From assembly GCF_044904605.1 (NCBI RefSeq), contig NZ_JADIKI010000023.1:248001-312000 (forward strand): DNA of 64,000 nucleotides, written 5' to 3'. Source of the stretch: Dyella_B humi (GTDB lineage: Bacteria; Pseudomonadota; Gammaproteobacteria; Xanthomonadales; Rhodanobacteraceae). Numbering within the stretch: the stretch's first letter is position 1; each line of letters starts with the position of its first letter. A model generated the notes under the pieces. It had not been told where the DNA came from. It was given only the letters and a program-made list of their open reading frames with translations, and ran no database searches. Below, in pieces: positions 8,229 to 15,860 of this stretch. The position numbers were made by a program, and so were the translations under genes.

Positions 8229-8803
8229 TAGCTTAACGGAACGCTCTGCGAGCGGCGATAGAGCGCATAGCGCACCTCACCCGCATGGCCCTCGCGATGC
8301 AGCATCCAGTTCGACGGCAACGCAAAGGACACGCCTTGCGGCGATTCGACGTAGATCTGCGCCGCCTCCGCAAGCCAGCCGCCCTGCTCCAGCCGTTGCG
8401 CCAAGGGCGCCCAAAGCTGCAAGGCGAAGGGCGGGTCGAGAAACACCAGGCCGAACGGCTGCGGCGTGCCCTGCAAAAAGTGCGAGGCATCCATCGCCGC
8501 CACCTCGCCACCGGCTGCTTTCAAGCGGGCGAGATTATCGCGCAGGGCTTGCACCGGCGCGCGCTCGGGCTCGACGAACTGCACAGCCGCCGCGCCGCGC
8601 GACAGTGCCTCGATGCCGAGTGCGCCAGTGCCCGCGCACAGGTCCAGCGCCCGCACGCCAGCGATGGTCGGCGCCAGCCAGTTGAACAGGGTTTCGCGTA
8701 CGCGCTCCGATGTGGGCCGCAGGCCTGGAAGATCAGGCACGTTCAAACGCGAATTACGCAGATCGCCGCCGATAATGCGGATTCGTCCGGGCATGGCCTT
8801 CAT
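8228..8803 (-). CDS. rsmD: 16S rRNA (guanine(966)-N(2))-methyltransferase
   Basis: A 191-residue SAM-dependent methyltransferase that modifies G966 of 16S rRNA. The SAM-binding loop DLCAGTGALGIEALSRGA and the catalytic VFLDPPF (a DPPY/F motif) are clear. The N-terminus GRIRIIGGDLRNSRL and LRPTSERVRETLFNWL are typical of RsmD. Two Met codons (8803 and 8794) are possible starts. It heads a three-gene unit with coaD and the lipoprotein gene. The divergent ftsY begins 75 bases away, the gene arrangement seen in many gammaproteobacteria. Confidence 0.95.
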   Translation of the reverse strand: MKAMPGRIRIIGGDLRNSRLNVPDLPGLRPTSERVRETLFNWLAPTIAGVRALDLCAGTGALGIEALSRGAAAVQFVEPERAPVQALRDNLARLKAAGGEVAAMDASHFLQGTPQPFGLVFLDPPFALQLWAPLAQRLEQGGWLAEAAQIYVESPQGVSFALPSNWMLHREGHAGEVRYALYRRSQSVPLS

Positions 8804-8877
8804 GCGACGGCGCCCTCAGCGGACAGTACGGGTGGGGGTGTTAGCATGTTTAGCATTGTCTTCGAAGCAACCCCCTC

Positions 8878-9960
8878 ATGCTCAAGTTCTGGAAAAAGAA
8901 GCCCACCGATCAGGGCACAGGCGACAACGAGGAAGCGGCTACCCAGGCGCCCACCGAGGCGAAGGCGCCGGAACCAGCGGCACCTGCACCGACCGCGATG
9001 CCGGAAAACATCCTGCCGGCCGAACCCGCCGCCGAAGCACCATCCAAGCGCAGCTGGCGCGAGCGCCTTTCCGGCAGCACCTTCGCGCGCGGCCTCACCT
9101 CGCTGTTCGCACGCAACCCCAAGCTCGACGACAGCCTGCTGGACGACCTGGAAACCACACTGATCACCGCCGACGTCGGCATCGAAGCCAGCACCTCGCT
9201 GGTGGAAAACCTGCGTCGACGCATGCACAAGCGCGAGTTCGCCGATGCCACCGAGCTACTGCAAGCCCTGCGGCAAGAATTGACCGCGCTGCTCAAACCG
9301 GTGCAGAAGCCGCTGGACATCGGCGGCCACAAACCCTTCGTCGTGCTCACCGTCGGCATCAACGGCGCAGGCAAGACCACGACGATTGGAAAACTCGCAC
9401 GCAAATGGCGTGACGAACACCACCAAGTGCTGCTGGCCGCGGGCGATACCTTCCGCGCCGCCGCCGTAGAACAGCTCAAGACCTGGGGCGAGCGCAATCA
9501 GGTGCCGGTGATTTCCCAAGGCCAGGACGCCGACTCCGCCAGCGTGATCTTCGACGCGCTGCAAGCCGCGCGCTCGCGCAACGCCGACGTGCTGATCGCC
9601 GACACTGCCGGCCGCCTGCACACGCAAGGCGGATTGATGGACGAACTGGGCAAGATCGCACGCGTGCTCAAGAAACTCGACCCGGACGCGCCGCATGAGG
9701 TGCTGATGGTGATCGACGGCACCACCGGCCAGAACGCAGTGAACCAGGTGCGCCAGTTCCGTCAGATCGTTGGCGTGACCGGGCTGGTGGTGACCAAGCT
9801 CGACGGCACCGCCAAGGGTGGCGTGGTGTTCGCGCTGGCGCGCGAGTTCGGCTTACCGATCCGCTTCGTCGGCCTGGGCGAAACCGCCACGGACTTGCGC
9901 GTGTTCGACGCGGAAGCCTACGTCGACGGTTTGCTCCCCGCTGACTTCGCACGAGCATAA
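8878..9960 (+). CDS. ftsY: Signal recognition particle receptor FtsY
   Basis: A 360-residue SRP receptor GTPase that docks ribosome-SRP complexes at the inner membrane. An acidic, Ala/Pro/Glu-rich N-terminal A domain (to about residue 60) precedes the helical N domain. The G domain shows GINGAGKTTT (P-loop), DTFRAAAVEQL (G2/insertion box), DTAGRLHTQ (G3), TKLDGTAKGG (G4) and a C-terminal GLGETATDL. Length is shorter than the 497-residue E. coli protein because the A domain is short, which is common outside enterics. The stop is directly followed by the ATG of the AsmA-like gene. Confidence 0.96.
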   Translation: MLKFWKKKPTDQGTGDNEEAATQAPTEAKAPEPAAPAPTAMPENILPAEPAAEAPSKRSWRERLSGSTFARGLTSLFARNPKLDDSLLDDLETTLITADVGIEASTSLVENLRRRMHKREFADATELLQALRQELTALLKPVQKPLDIGGHKPFVVLTVGINGAGKTTTIGKLARKWRDEHHQVLLAAGDTFRAAAVEQLKTWGERNQVPVISQGQDADSASVIFDALQAARSRNADVLIADTAGRLHTQGGLMDELGKIARVLKKLDPDAPHEVLMVIDGTTGQNAVNQVRQFRQIVGVTGLVVTKLDGTAKGGVVFALAREFGLPIRFVGLGETATDLRVFDAEAYVDGLLPADFARA

Positions 9961-11043
9961 ATGACGATACCTCGTCCACTGCGACTGCTACTGATTGCCT
10001 GCTCCAGCGTGCTTGGCGGCATCGTGCTGGTCGTGCTGGTGGCACTGTATCTGCTGCTGCAACCCGATCGCTTCACCGCGATGCTGAAAGAACAGGCAAA
10101 CCAGGCCGGCCTGCGGCTCACGCTGTCCAGTCCGGCCAGCCCCACGCTGTTTCCGCGCCCTGCCCTGCAATTAGAAGGCATCACGCTGGTGGCGAGTGAC
10201 GCCGGCCCGAGCGCGATGCCGATCCTGCTGGCCGCAAACGGACGGCTGGTGCTGCCGTGGCGTACGCTGCTCGGCCGCCAGGTGGTGATTTCGCGCATGC
10301 AGATCAATTCGCCACGCGTCGATCTGGATGCGCTGCAAGCGTGGCTGATGAATCTGCCGCCGCAATTGGCCACTGTGCCGGAAGAGATCCCGCGCATCGC
10401 TACCGGCGTGCGCATCCGCAATGGCAGCGTGGTACAGAACAACAGCGAGTGGCTGAGCAACGTTTCGCTCGACACCGGACGCCTCGCGCCGGGCCAGGCC
10501 TTCTGGGTGAACCTCTCCGCCAAGGAAACCGACGGTACACCGCTGCAATGGCAGGTCTCCAGCGTGCCGAGCATTGCCGCCGGCGTGTTGCGACTGGATG
10601 CCATCAACATCAATGTCTCCGACAGCAGCGCCACCTCGCTGCATTTGAACGGCCATGCGCGTTGGATGGGCGCGGCCAACGCATCCATGCAACTACAAGG
10701 CACGTTCCATCTGGTGGACGAAGGCGATTACGACGCCGCCGTCATGCTCACGCCTGCCGCACAGAACAAACCGCTACTGCTGCACCTGAAACTGCTCGGC
10801 GCCGACAACCACATCGATCTGGAACTGCCGCCGCTCGCGCTGGCACAGTGGTGGAATCAGTTGGCCAATCCACAGGCCCCCGGGCTGGCCGCGCCGCCCG
10901 GCAATGGGCAGATCGACATGGCCAAGCTCGACGTCGGCAAAGTCCATATAGAAGGGCTGAGCGTACAGACCGGTGATGCCGTGCCTGCAGCCGCTGAAAG
11001 CGCCGCACCTCCTGTCACCTCTCTCGCACCGAAACCGCAGTGA
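9961..11043 (+). CDS. AsmA-like inner-membrane protein
   Basis: A 360-residue protein with one N-terminal membrane helix (about residues 8-34) and a long periplasmic, beta-rich remainder. The opening PDRFTAMLKEQANQAGLRL, followed by a strand pattern with LFPRPALQLEGI and INSPRVDLD, is typical of AsmA-family proteins, which are bridge-like proteins linked to phospholipid and outer-membrane homeostasis. It is shorter than E. coli AsmA (617). Its stop overlaps the GTG of mutY (GTGA), so it is in one transcription unit with ftsY, mutY and probably yggX. Confidence 0.75.
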   Translation: MTIPRPLRLLLIACSSVLGGIVLVVLVALYLLLQPDRFTAMLKEQANQAGLRLTLSSPASPTLFPRPALQLEGITLVASDAGPSAMPILLAANGRLVLPWRTLLGRQVVISRMQINSPRVDLDALQAWLMNLPPQLATVPEEIPRIATGVRIRNGSVVQNNSEWLSNVSLDTGRLAPGQAFWVNLSAKETDGTPLQWQVSSVPSIAAGVLRLDAININVSDSSATSLHLNGHARWMGAANASMQLQGTFHLVDEGDYDAAVMLTPAAQNKPLLLHLKLLGADNHIDLELPPLALAQWWNQLANPQAPGLAAPPGNGQIDMAKLDVGKVHIEGLSVQTGDAVPAAAESAAPPVTSLAPKPQ

Positions 11044-12089
11044 CGCCATTCGCCTCCGCCCTGCTCGCGTGGTTCGATCGCCACGGCCGCCACGATCTGC
11101 CGTGGAAACATCCGCGCGACGCCTACCGCGTATGGCTATCCGAGATCATGCTGCAGCAGACGCAGGTGGCCACGGTCATTCCCTATTTTCAGCGCTTCGT
11201 GGCGAAATTGCCCACGCTGCCCGAGTTGGCCGCGGCCGACGAGGACACCGTGCTCGCGCTGTGGTCGGGCCTGGGCTACTACCGACGCGCGCGCTTTCTG
11301 CATCGCGCCGCACAAGTGTGCGTGGAAAAGCACAACGGCGAAATGCCGCGCGAATTCGATGCACTGGCGGCGTTGCCCGGCATCGGCCGCTCCACCGCGG
11401 GCGCGATTCTGGCGCAAGCTTATGGGCTGCGTTTTCCCATTCTCGATGGCAACGTGAAGCGCGTGCTGACGCGCTATCACGGTATCGCAGGACATCCGAG
11501 CGAGCGCGAGGTCGAGAAACAACTCTGGCTGCATGCGGATGCGCATACGCCGGCCGAACGCGCTGACGACTACACGCAAGCCATCATGGATCTGGGCGCG
11601 ACCGTATGCGTACGCACGCGTCCCTTGTGCGCGATGTGCCCGATGCAAGGCGATTGCGTCGCGCATCGCGACAACCTCACCGCACAACTGCCCACCCCCA
11701 AGCCCGGCAAGGCGATTCCCACGCGCAGCACCATCATGCTCATCCTGCGCGATGGCGAAGGCCGCGTGCTGCTACAGCGGCGCGGCGCGCAAGGTGTGTG
11801 GTCGGGCTTGTGGAGCTTGCCCGAAGCCGATGACAGCGACGGCGCATGGCGCGAAGCGCAGCGTCATGCGCGCATCGACGACGCGCAATCGCTAACGCCC
11901 TTCATGCATGTCTTCAGCCACTACCGACTGCAGATCCAGCCACTACTGTTCGACGGCGCAGCAGCCGCGCACACAATCGCCGATAATGCCAACCTGCGAT
12001 GGTGCGCCATAGCCGATCTGCCCGCCTTGGGCCTGCCCGCGCCGGTGCGCTCGCTGCTGATGGCGCTGCCCGAACCCACCGCGTTATAG
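11040..12089 (+). CDS. mutY: A/G-specific adenine DNA glycosylase
   Basis: MutY removes adenine mispaired with 8-oxoguanine. It begins at a GTG overlapping the upstream stop. Key elements are all present: the catalytic Glu in SEIMLQQTQV, the HhH segment LPGIGRSTAGAI, the catalytic Asp in LDGNVKRVL, the [4Fe-4S] cluster CVRTRPLCAMCPMQGDC with C-x6-C-x2-C-x5-C spacing, and a C-terminal Nudix-like domain for 8-oxoG recognition (IMLILRDGEGRVLLQRR). The 349-residue length equals that of the family. Confidence 0.96.
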   Translation: MTPFASALLAWFDRHGRHDLPWKHPRDAYRVWLSEIMLQQTQVATVIPYFQRFVAKLPTLPELAAADEDTVLALWSGLGYYRRARFLHRAAQVCVEKHNGEMPREFDALAALPGIGRSTAGAILAQAYGLRFPILDGNVKRVLTRYHGIAGHPSEREVEKQLWLHADAHTPAERADDYTQAIMDLGATVCVRTRPLCAMCPMQGDCVAHRDNLTAQLPTPKPGKAIPTRSTIMLILRDGEGRVLLQRRGAQGVWSGLWSLPEADDSDGAWREAQRHARIDDAQSLTPFMHVFSHYRLQIQPLLFDGAAAAHTIADNANLRWCAIADLPALGLPAPVRSLLMALPEPTAL

Positions 12090-12108
12090 ACGAACAAGAG
12101 ATAACCCG

Positions 12109-12387
12109 ATGAGCCGTATGATTCACTGCGCCAAGCTCGGCATCGAAGCCGAAGGCCTGGATTTCGCCCCCTGGCCCGGCCCGCTGGGCCAGCGCATTTT
12201 CGCGGAGATCTCCAAGCCCGCATGGCAGCAATGGCTAGCCCACCAGACCATGCTGATCAACGAATACCGCATCAACCCGCTGGATCCTAAATCGCGCCAG
12301 TTTCTGGGCGGCGAAATGGAAAAATTCCTGTTCGGCGGTGAGGTGAAAAAGCCTGAAGGCTACAAGCCACCCGAAGCAGAGTCTTGA
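12109..12387 (+). CDS. yggX: Oxidative damage protection / Fe(2+)-trafficking protein YggX
   Basis: A 92-residue YggX protein with the conserved N-terminus MIHCAKLGIEAEGL, which includes the single reactive Cys, then PGPLGQRIFAEISKPAWQQW and INEYRINPLDPKSRQFL. YggX protects iron-sulfur clusters against oxidants and is often encoded next to mutY, which itself carries such a cluster. It lies 19 bases after mutY. It is the last clearly chromosomal gene before the tRNA junction. Confidence 0.96.
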   Translation: MSRMIHCAKLGIEAEGLDFAPWPGPLGQRIFAEISKPAWQQWLAHQTMLINEYRINPLDPKSRQFLGGEMEKFLFGGEVKKPEGYKPPEAES

Positions 12388-12412
12388 CGTAATCCCTGCC
12401 ATCCGATTTAAT
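12384..12412 (+). promoter_or_regulatory. Predicted sigma-70 promoter of tRNA-Phe
   Basis: TTGACG (12384-12389) and TTTAAT (12407-12412) are separated by 17 bases. This places transcription start near 12420, about 25 bases before the tRNA. The inverted repeat CCGATT-TAAT-AATCGG (12403-12418) overlaps the -10 element. Confidence 0.5.
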
Positions 12413-12444
12413 AATCGGCTCCATGCAACGCATGGCAGTCTTTT

Positions 12445-12482
12445 GGCCGGGTAGCTCAGTTGGTAGAGCAGGGGATTGAAAA
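12445..12482 (+). tRNA. Truncated tRNA-Phe: 5' half through the anticodon loop, island junction
   Basis: The sequence from GGCCGGG (acceptor stem) through TAGCTCAGTTGGTAGAGCA (D arm) to GGGGATTGAAAA (anticodon stem and loop, anticodon GAA) is a standard tRNA-Phe. At about 12482 it diverges. The expected ATCCCC of the stem is replaced by GACTCCCC, which leaves a 10-base loop if GGGGA pairs with TCCCC. No T-arm (GGTTCGAATCC type) or matching acceptor strand follows. I read it as a tRNA gene broken by integration or recombination in the anticodon region, not a working tRNA. Everything to the right is accessory in character. Confidence 0.75.
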
Positions 12483-12537
12483 GACTCCCCTCGGTCTTGA
12501 AGGCAAACGCAAAAAGCGATTCTCGCTCATCGACTTA

Positions 12538-12562
12538 GGCCACCCCACGCGGTGGCCTTTTT
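12538..12562 (+). terminator. Rho-independent terminator after the broken tRNA
   Basis: GGCCACC (12538-12544) pairs with GGTGGCC (12551-12557) around a 6-base loop and is followed by TTTTT. It is a typical tRNA terminator and may be the original one, or may have been brought in by the element. Confidence 0.8.
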
Positions 12563-12661
12563 CATTCTGGTCTCCCAATGGCCCCCTCTGCGGTGACCAT
12601 GACCAACGCTTATCCCCTCCTCGAAATTGCGACGTTTAGGGTGGCCCCCTATCCTCAATGC

Positions 12662-13291
12662 ATGGGGAAAAAGTCGCTGGCCGAGCTCACGGTGGATCCG
12701 TTTTTACGCACCTTGGAAGGGCGAGACGATGCCCAACTCCTGACGGTTGAACAGACCGCTGGCTTCCTTGCCCGCTCCATCACCACGTTGGCCGAATGGC
12801 GCGCTTCGGGGAAACGTCCGCCGGGTTGGATTGACGACGCCGGCATTCGCTACCCCCTCGGTGAAGTTCGCCGCTATGCCCGCGAGCAGCTCGAACGGCT
12901 GGCGCTCACACCAACACCGCCCGCCCCCTCTCCTCCCCCAGCGCCAACCACCGCTGCCGAAGAGATTGCCAAAGCTGTGGATCAGCAAGCTGTGGACGAC
13001 TATGGATTGGATGACCCCATCTTGACCGGCCGCCGACGCAAAGGAGTTCGCCACAATTCGTTCGCGGAGTTCGTCGCTCTTGGAGCCGCCGATGACGAAT
13101 GGGTGTTCTTGATGGTGCCCGTCGCGCAGGGCGGTCATCGCCCCGTGGATCTGATTTCGACGCTCGATATATCCGCGGACCAAGTAGCCGAGGCCGCATG
13201 TGCGCAGATGTCATTAACCGAGTATCTGCGTCTTCTAAAAGAGCACCTCAATCGCTACCAAAACGAAATGACAACGACATCGTTCAGATGA
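12662..13291 (+). CDS. HTH-containing accessory protein (island left end)
   Basis: A protein of about 209 residues. Residues about 25-75 look like a winged-helix/AlpA-type DNA-binding domain (LLTVEQTAGFLARSITTLAEW, cut here, then RYPLGEVRRYAREQ). A Pro/Ala linker follows, then a C-terminal domain with FAEFVALGAADDEWVFL and MSLTEYLRLLKEHL. The C-terminal pattern is shared with the gene at 28411-29010, so the two look like distant paralogues. The start is uncertain: ATG at 12662 or 12578, neither with a clear ribosome site. Context (first gene of the island) would suit an excision or replication regulator, but that is inference. Confidence 0.6.
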   Translation: MGKKSLAELTVDPFLRTLEGRDDAQLLTVEQTAGFLARSITTLAEWRASGKRPPGWIDDAGIRYPLGEVRRYAREQLERLALTPTPPAPSPPPAPTTAAEEIAKAVDQQAVDDYGLDDPILTGRRRKGVRHNSFAEFVALGAADDEWVFLMVPVAQGGHRPVDLISTLDISADQVAEAACAQMSLTEYLRLLKEHLNRYQNEMTTTSFR

Positions 13292-13448
13292 CCAATCGAA
13301 GAACGCTCTTGCTGGCGCAAAACGCAATGATGGCCACGCAGGAATACGGGGAGAACATACGTCGACTGGATGGTTCTTTTAATTCCAAAGCTCCGTAGCG
13401 CAACCATCGCCAATCCAATTCCCGTAAAAATACCTATTCTCTAATTTA

Positions 13449-13772
13449 CTATGATTTTTTTACTGCAACTTTGAGCTTTGCGACGTAACCCGAGGAGGCA
13501 AGGACTAAACGCAGAATTTCAACTATGCCAAAGTTGAAAGTAAAGAAAATCCGAAACTGCCGACCATCGGGGGCATAGAACTTTGCCGACCGCAGATCAT
13601 CCAGACCTTCTGCCTCCTCGCTTGCGAGTGCAAAATGTTCAGGGTTCCTTTTGATATGGCGTATGCATGCCTTCACCTTCTTACCAAAGGCGGCATGCTT
13701 TCTACCTCGTTCACGATAATGTGCGAGCCAGTCTTTAAAGTCTTGATCGAACCAATCTGGTTCGTTTGTCAT
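13449..13772 (-). CDS. Putative RelE/HigB-like toxin
   Basis: A 107-residue basic protein. The order of elements (an N-terminal helix DQDFKDWLAHYRERGRKH, a central GLDDLRSAKFYAPDGRQFRI, then IVEILRLVLASSGYVAKLK) resembles the RelE/ParE fold, in which a basic beta-sheet follows two helices. RelE toxins cut mRNA on the ribosome. The ATG at 13772 overlaps the stop of the upstream small gene (ATGA), a typical toxin-antitoxin layout. Confidence is limited because no family signature is exact. Confidence 0.5.
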   Translation of the reverse strand: MTNEPDWFDQDFKDWLAHYRERGRKHAAFGKKVKACIRHIKRNPEHFALASEEAEGLDDLRSAKFYAPDGRQFRIFFTFNFGIVEILRLVLASSGYVAKLKVAVKKS

Positions 13773-13984
13773 CGATTGTTGGGCTTGTTGGGCTTGTGCG
13801 ATACCGACATGCGCTCCGCAGATTCCTCGGAACTCCGGGGAGCTTTCCGTTCGCCACCCAACTCGCACTCTCGTATGGCCGCTTCAAAATAAGCATCGTC
13901 ATACTTATCGATGTTTGTCCCCTTGCCTGGCTTGAAGAAGGCGCGGAGATCATCATTTGGTGAAGGGCGAGCGTTGTGCGCCAT
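13769..13984 (-). CDS. Putative antitoxin partner (small charged protein)
   Basis: A small protein of about 71 residues encoded directly upstream of, and overlapping by four bases, the RelE-like gene. It has DDLRAFFKPGKGTNIDKYDD followed by a helix YFEAAIRECELGG and a charged tail. I recognise no DNA-binding family, and the antitoxin role is inferred from position and size. ATG at 13984 is used; a GTG at 13996 is an alternative. Confidence 0.45.
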   Translation of the reverse strand: MAHNARPSPNDDLRAFFKPGKGTNIDKYDDAYFEAAIRECELGGERKAPRSSEESAERMSVSHKPNKPNNR

Positions 13985-14134
13985 AGTGGCCACCACTGGG
14001 AGTCATTCTGATTTCTATCTTGAACTAATGCGCTCGATTGTCAAATCCTCCAGGTCGCCCTGCTCAACACGACAGTTGCGGTCAATTTGCATCCACCTCT
14101 GAATTGGGGGCTTCCGCTGTGGCAGCTTTTGGTA

Positions 14135-14473
14135 TCAGGGCGAAACGATGTAGGCAGTCCGCACCACCCGCCCCTGTCCATTCAGCTCGATCATCCAGGC
14201 CTCACCCACCAGACTGAGCCGATTGAACCACCAGAGCCGCCGCACGCACGGCGCTACGCACTGAGGTGCCCCGTATCGAGGCACACTTCGGCCCCCTGCC
14301 CGTTCCTCATCGGAAGGCTGGCCCATCGCGGTGATGACCTGGACCTCGACGTCACCCCCCTTCACTTGGGCGAAGTCGCGTTCGTGGACGCGGGAAATGA
14401 CCGAGCACGAGGTGATGTAGAGCAATGGCGCCAGCACCACTGCCCCGACAATCAGCTCGACGATCTTGCTCAT
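14135..14473 (-). CDS. BamE/OmlA-like small exported protein
   Basis: A 112-residue protein with a hydrophobic N-terminus (MSKIVELIVGAVVLAPLLYI followed by TSC) that could be a lipobox-like signal or a membrane anchor. The segment DVEVQVITAMGQPSDEERAG resembles the SmpA/OmlA (BamE) fold, where 'V..MGxP' follows the first helix, and the C-terminus GEAWMIELNGQGRVVRTAYI fits the final strands. BamE itself is part of the outer-membrane protein assembly complex. This is probably an accessory relative. It is the last gene of the Rhs operon, 22 bases after the preceding stop. Confidence 0.55.
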   Translation of the reverse strand: MSKIVELIVGAVVLAPLLYITSCSVISRVHERDFAQVKGGDVEVQVITAMGQPSDEERAGGRSVPRYGAPQCVAPCVRRLWWFNRLSLVGEAWMIELNGQGRVVRTAYIVSP

Positions 14474-14495
14474 GGGCGGAGAGTGACCTCTGCTA

Positions 14496-15035
14496 TCAGT
14501 TCGATGGCGCCTGCGGAACGACCGCAACATTCGACCGCAACCTGAACCCCAACATGTTGCCACCGGCCAGGGCAAAACACAGCGAGCCGTCGGCCTGATT
14601 CGGCACCAGCCTGTCCACGTAGACCTGATAGGTGAACGGCGGCCCCTTTGTGATTGCGGCTGCGTATTCGGGAGTTGCCTTCGAGCTGGGTTCGATCAAC
14701 AGCTTGTTCCAATAGAGCTGACCGACGTGGTGCCCGACGTTATCGATGACGCCATCCTTGCTGCACAAACCGAGAGCAAAGACCACGTTGTAGTCCTTGT
14801 TAATAGCAAGAGCCAAAAGATCCGTGCTGGTTGTGAAATCCACGCGCGAAATGATCTTCGATGGGTGTGGAGGCCGCTCCACGAAATCGATTTGGTTCTG
14901 ATTTTTGTAGTCCACGTCCGTCACAGACGTCACCCGAATATCCCTCGGTCCACCGCCAAACGGCAACGAGCATGCGGTTAGGGATAACAAGCCCACGGTG
15001 ACCAGAACGTTCTTCATCGCCGCCCTGAGAGTCAT
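14496..15035 (-). CDS. Putative lipoprotein of the Rhs operon, unknown family
   Basis: A 179-residue protein with a signal sequence (AMKNVLVTVGLLSLTACSLP) whose lipobox LTAC predicts lipidation. The mature part is beta-rich with FVERPPHPSKIISRVDF, three Cys residues and FTYQVYVDRLVPNQADGSLC. I do not recognise the family. The ATG at 15035 overlaps the upstream stop (ATGA). A second Met at 15017 gives a tighter signal peptide and is equally possible. Context places it with OmpA-like and Rhs genes, so an envelope or secretion accessory role is plausible. Confidence 0.6.
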   Translation of the reverse strand: MTLRAAMKNVLVTVGLLSLTACSLPFGGGPRDIRVTSVTDVDYKNQNQIDFVERPPHPSKIISRVDFTTSTDLLALAINKDYNVVFALGLCSKDGVIDNVGHHVGQLYWNKLLIEPSSKATPEYAAAITKGPPFTYQVYVDRLVPNQADGSLCFALAGGNMLGFRLRSNVAVVPQAPSN

Positions 15036-15400
15036 ATCGCGTGTGGGCAGTTCGCCGAGCCATAAAAGGAGGACTGCATGGCATCCCTGAACTGTTCTGG
15101 GGACATCTGCGCATAGGCGGAATTCGTGTAGAGGCTCTGCAAGAGCTTCACCTCCACATCTTGATAGGTGCCACCCACCTTGCTGCCGTAGGTTCCCGCC
15201 AGCTTTCCCGCCATCGCATGGGTGGCCTCGACTTGTTGGTCGTAAGACTGCCCATGTTGCTTGGCTTGGGCGCCGAGATAGGCGCCGTCGACGATGAGTT
15301 GCGCCACCACGCATCTCGATGGCTGACCCTGTGCGTGCAACGCCACCGATGCCAGCAGCAGCACCACGCCGACCACAATGAGTTCCATCCGTCTAATCAA
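15032..15400 (-). CDS. Small secreted protein of the Rhs operon
   Basis: A 122-residue protein with a signal peptide (MIRRMELIVVGVVLLLASVA, then LHAQG) and a helical mature domain containing two Cys residues (RCVVAQ and SANCPHAI) that could form a disulfide. A TTG at 15400 is preceded by CGGAG at ideal distance and overlaps the OmpA-like stop (TTGA). An ATG at 15388 is the alternative. No family recognised. An immunity or adaptor role for the Rhs product is possible but not shown. Confidence 0.55.
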   Translation of the reverse strand: MIRRMELIVVGVVLLLASVALHAQGQPSRCVVAQLIVDGAYLGAQAKQHGQSYDQQVEATHAMAGKLAGTYGSKVGGTYQDVEVKLLQSLYTNSAYAQMSPEQFRDAMQSSFYGSANCPHAI

Positions 15401-15855
15401 GGCTGCTCCGATGGCTCAATGATTTGAAACTCGGCCCGCCGGTTTCGCTGTTGGCCATCCGCTGTGGCATTGGTATCGATCGGGTCACTGCTGCCGTGCC
15501 CCTCAGGTGCAAGTAGCCTTTCGGCTGGAAAACCGTGCGAGAGCAACCAAGCGTTGACAAGTTGGGCACGGCGCAAAGAAAGAGCATTGCATCCATCACC
15601 CTGACATTCCTTGTCGTCGGTGAACCCAACGATCTTGACCTTCGCATTCGATTTGAGGCTCAGAAACGTTGATGCATTCGCATTTAATGCCGGAACCGCG
15701 TAATCGTTGAACTTCACGGCAGAATCGCTCAGATTGCCACCAGCGATCGGTTGCCCTGCTTTGAAATAGACATTCTTGAAATCAAGGGTGGTGGCATGAA
15801 CATGCACACACACCAAAGCAGAGAACAAAATGAAGACAGCGTGTTTCGCTTTCAT
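15397..15855 (-). CDS. OmpA-family peptidoglycan-binding domain protein
   Basis: A 152-residue protein with a signal peptide (MKAKHAVFILFSALVCVHVH) and an OmpA C-terminal-like domain. The signature is KIVGFTDDKECQGDGCNALS, then LSLRRAQLVNAWL and ADGQQRNRRAEFQI, including the Asp and Arg residues that bind diaminopimelate in peptidoglycan. It has no beta-barrel, so it is probably a periplasmic or wall-bound anchor. It sits immediately after the Rhs gene (five-base gap) and may tether the exported Rhs protein to the envelope (inference). Confidence 0.82.
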   Translation of the reverse strand: MKAKHAVFILFSALVCVHVHATTLDFKNVYFKAGQPIAGGNLSDSAVKFNDYAVPALNANASTFLSLKSNAKVKIVGFTDDKECQGDGCNALSLRRAQLVNAWLLSHGFPAERLLAPEGHGSSDPIDTNATADGQQRNRRAEFQIIEPSEQP

Positions 15856-15860
15856 GGCGA

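Noticed and set aside
12445..12545. Complete tRNA-Phe or a tRNA with an intron
   Set aside because: No T-arm or complementary acceptor strand follows; only the outer four acceptor pairs could form with GGCC at 12538. No group I intron features are visible.
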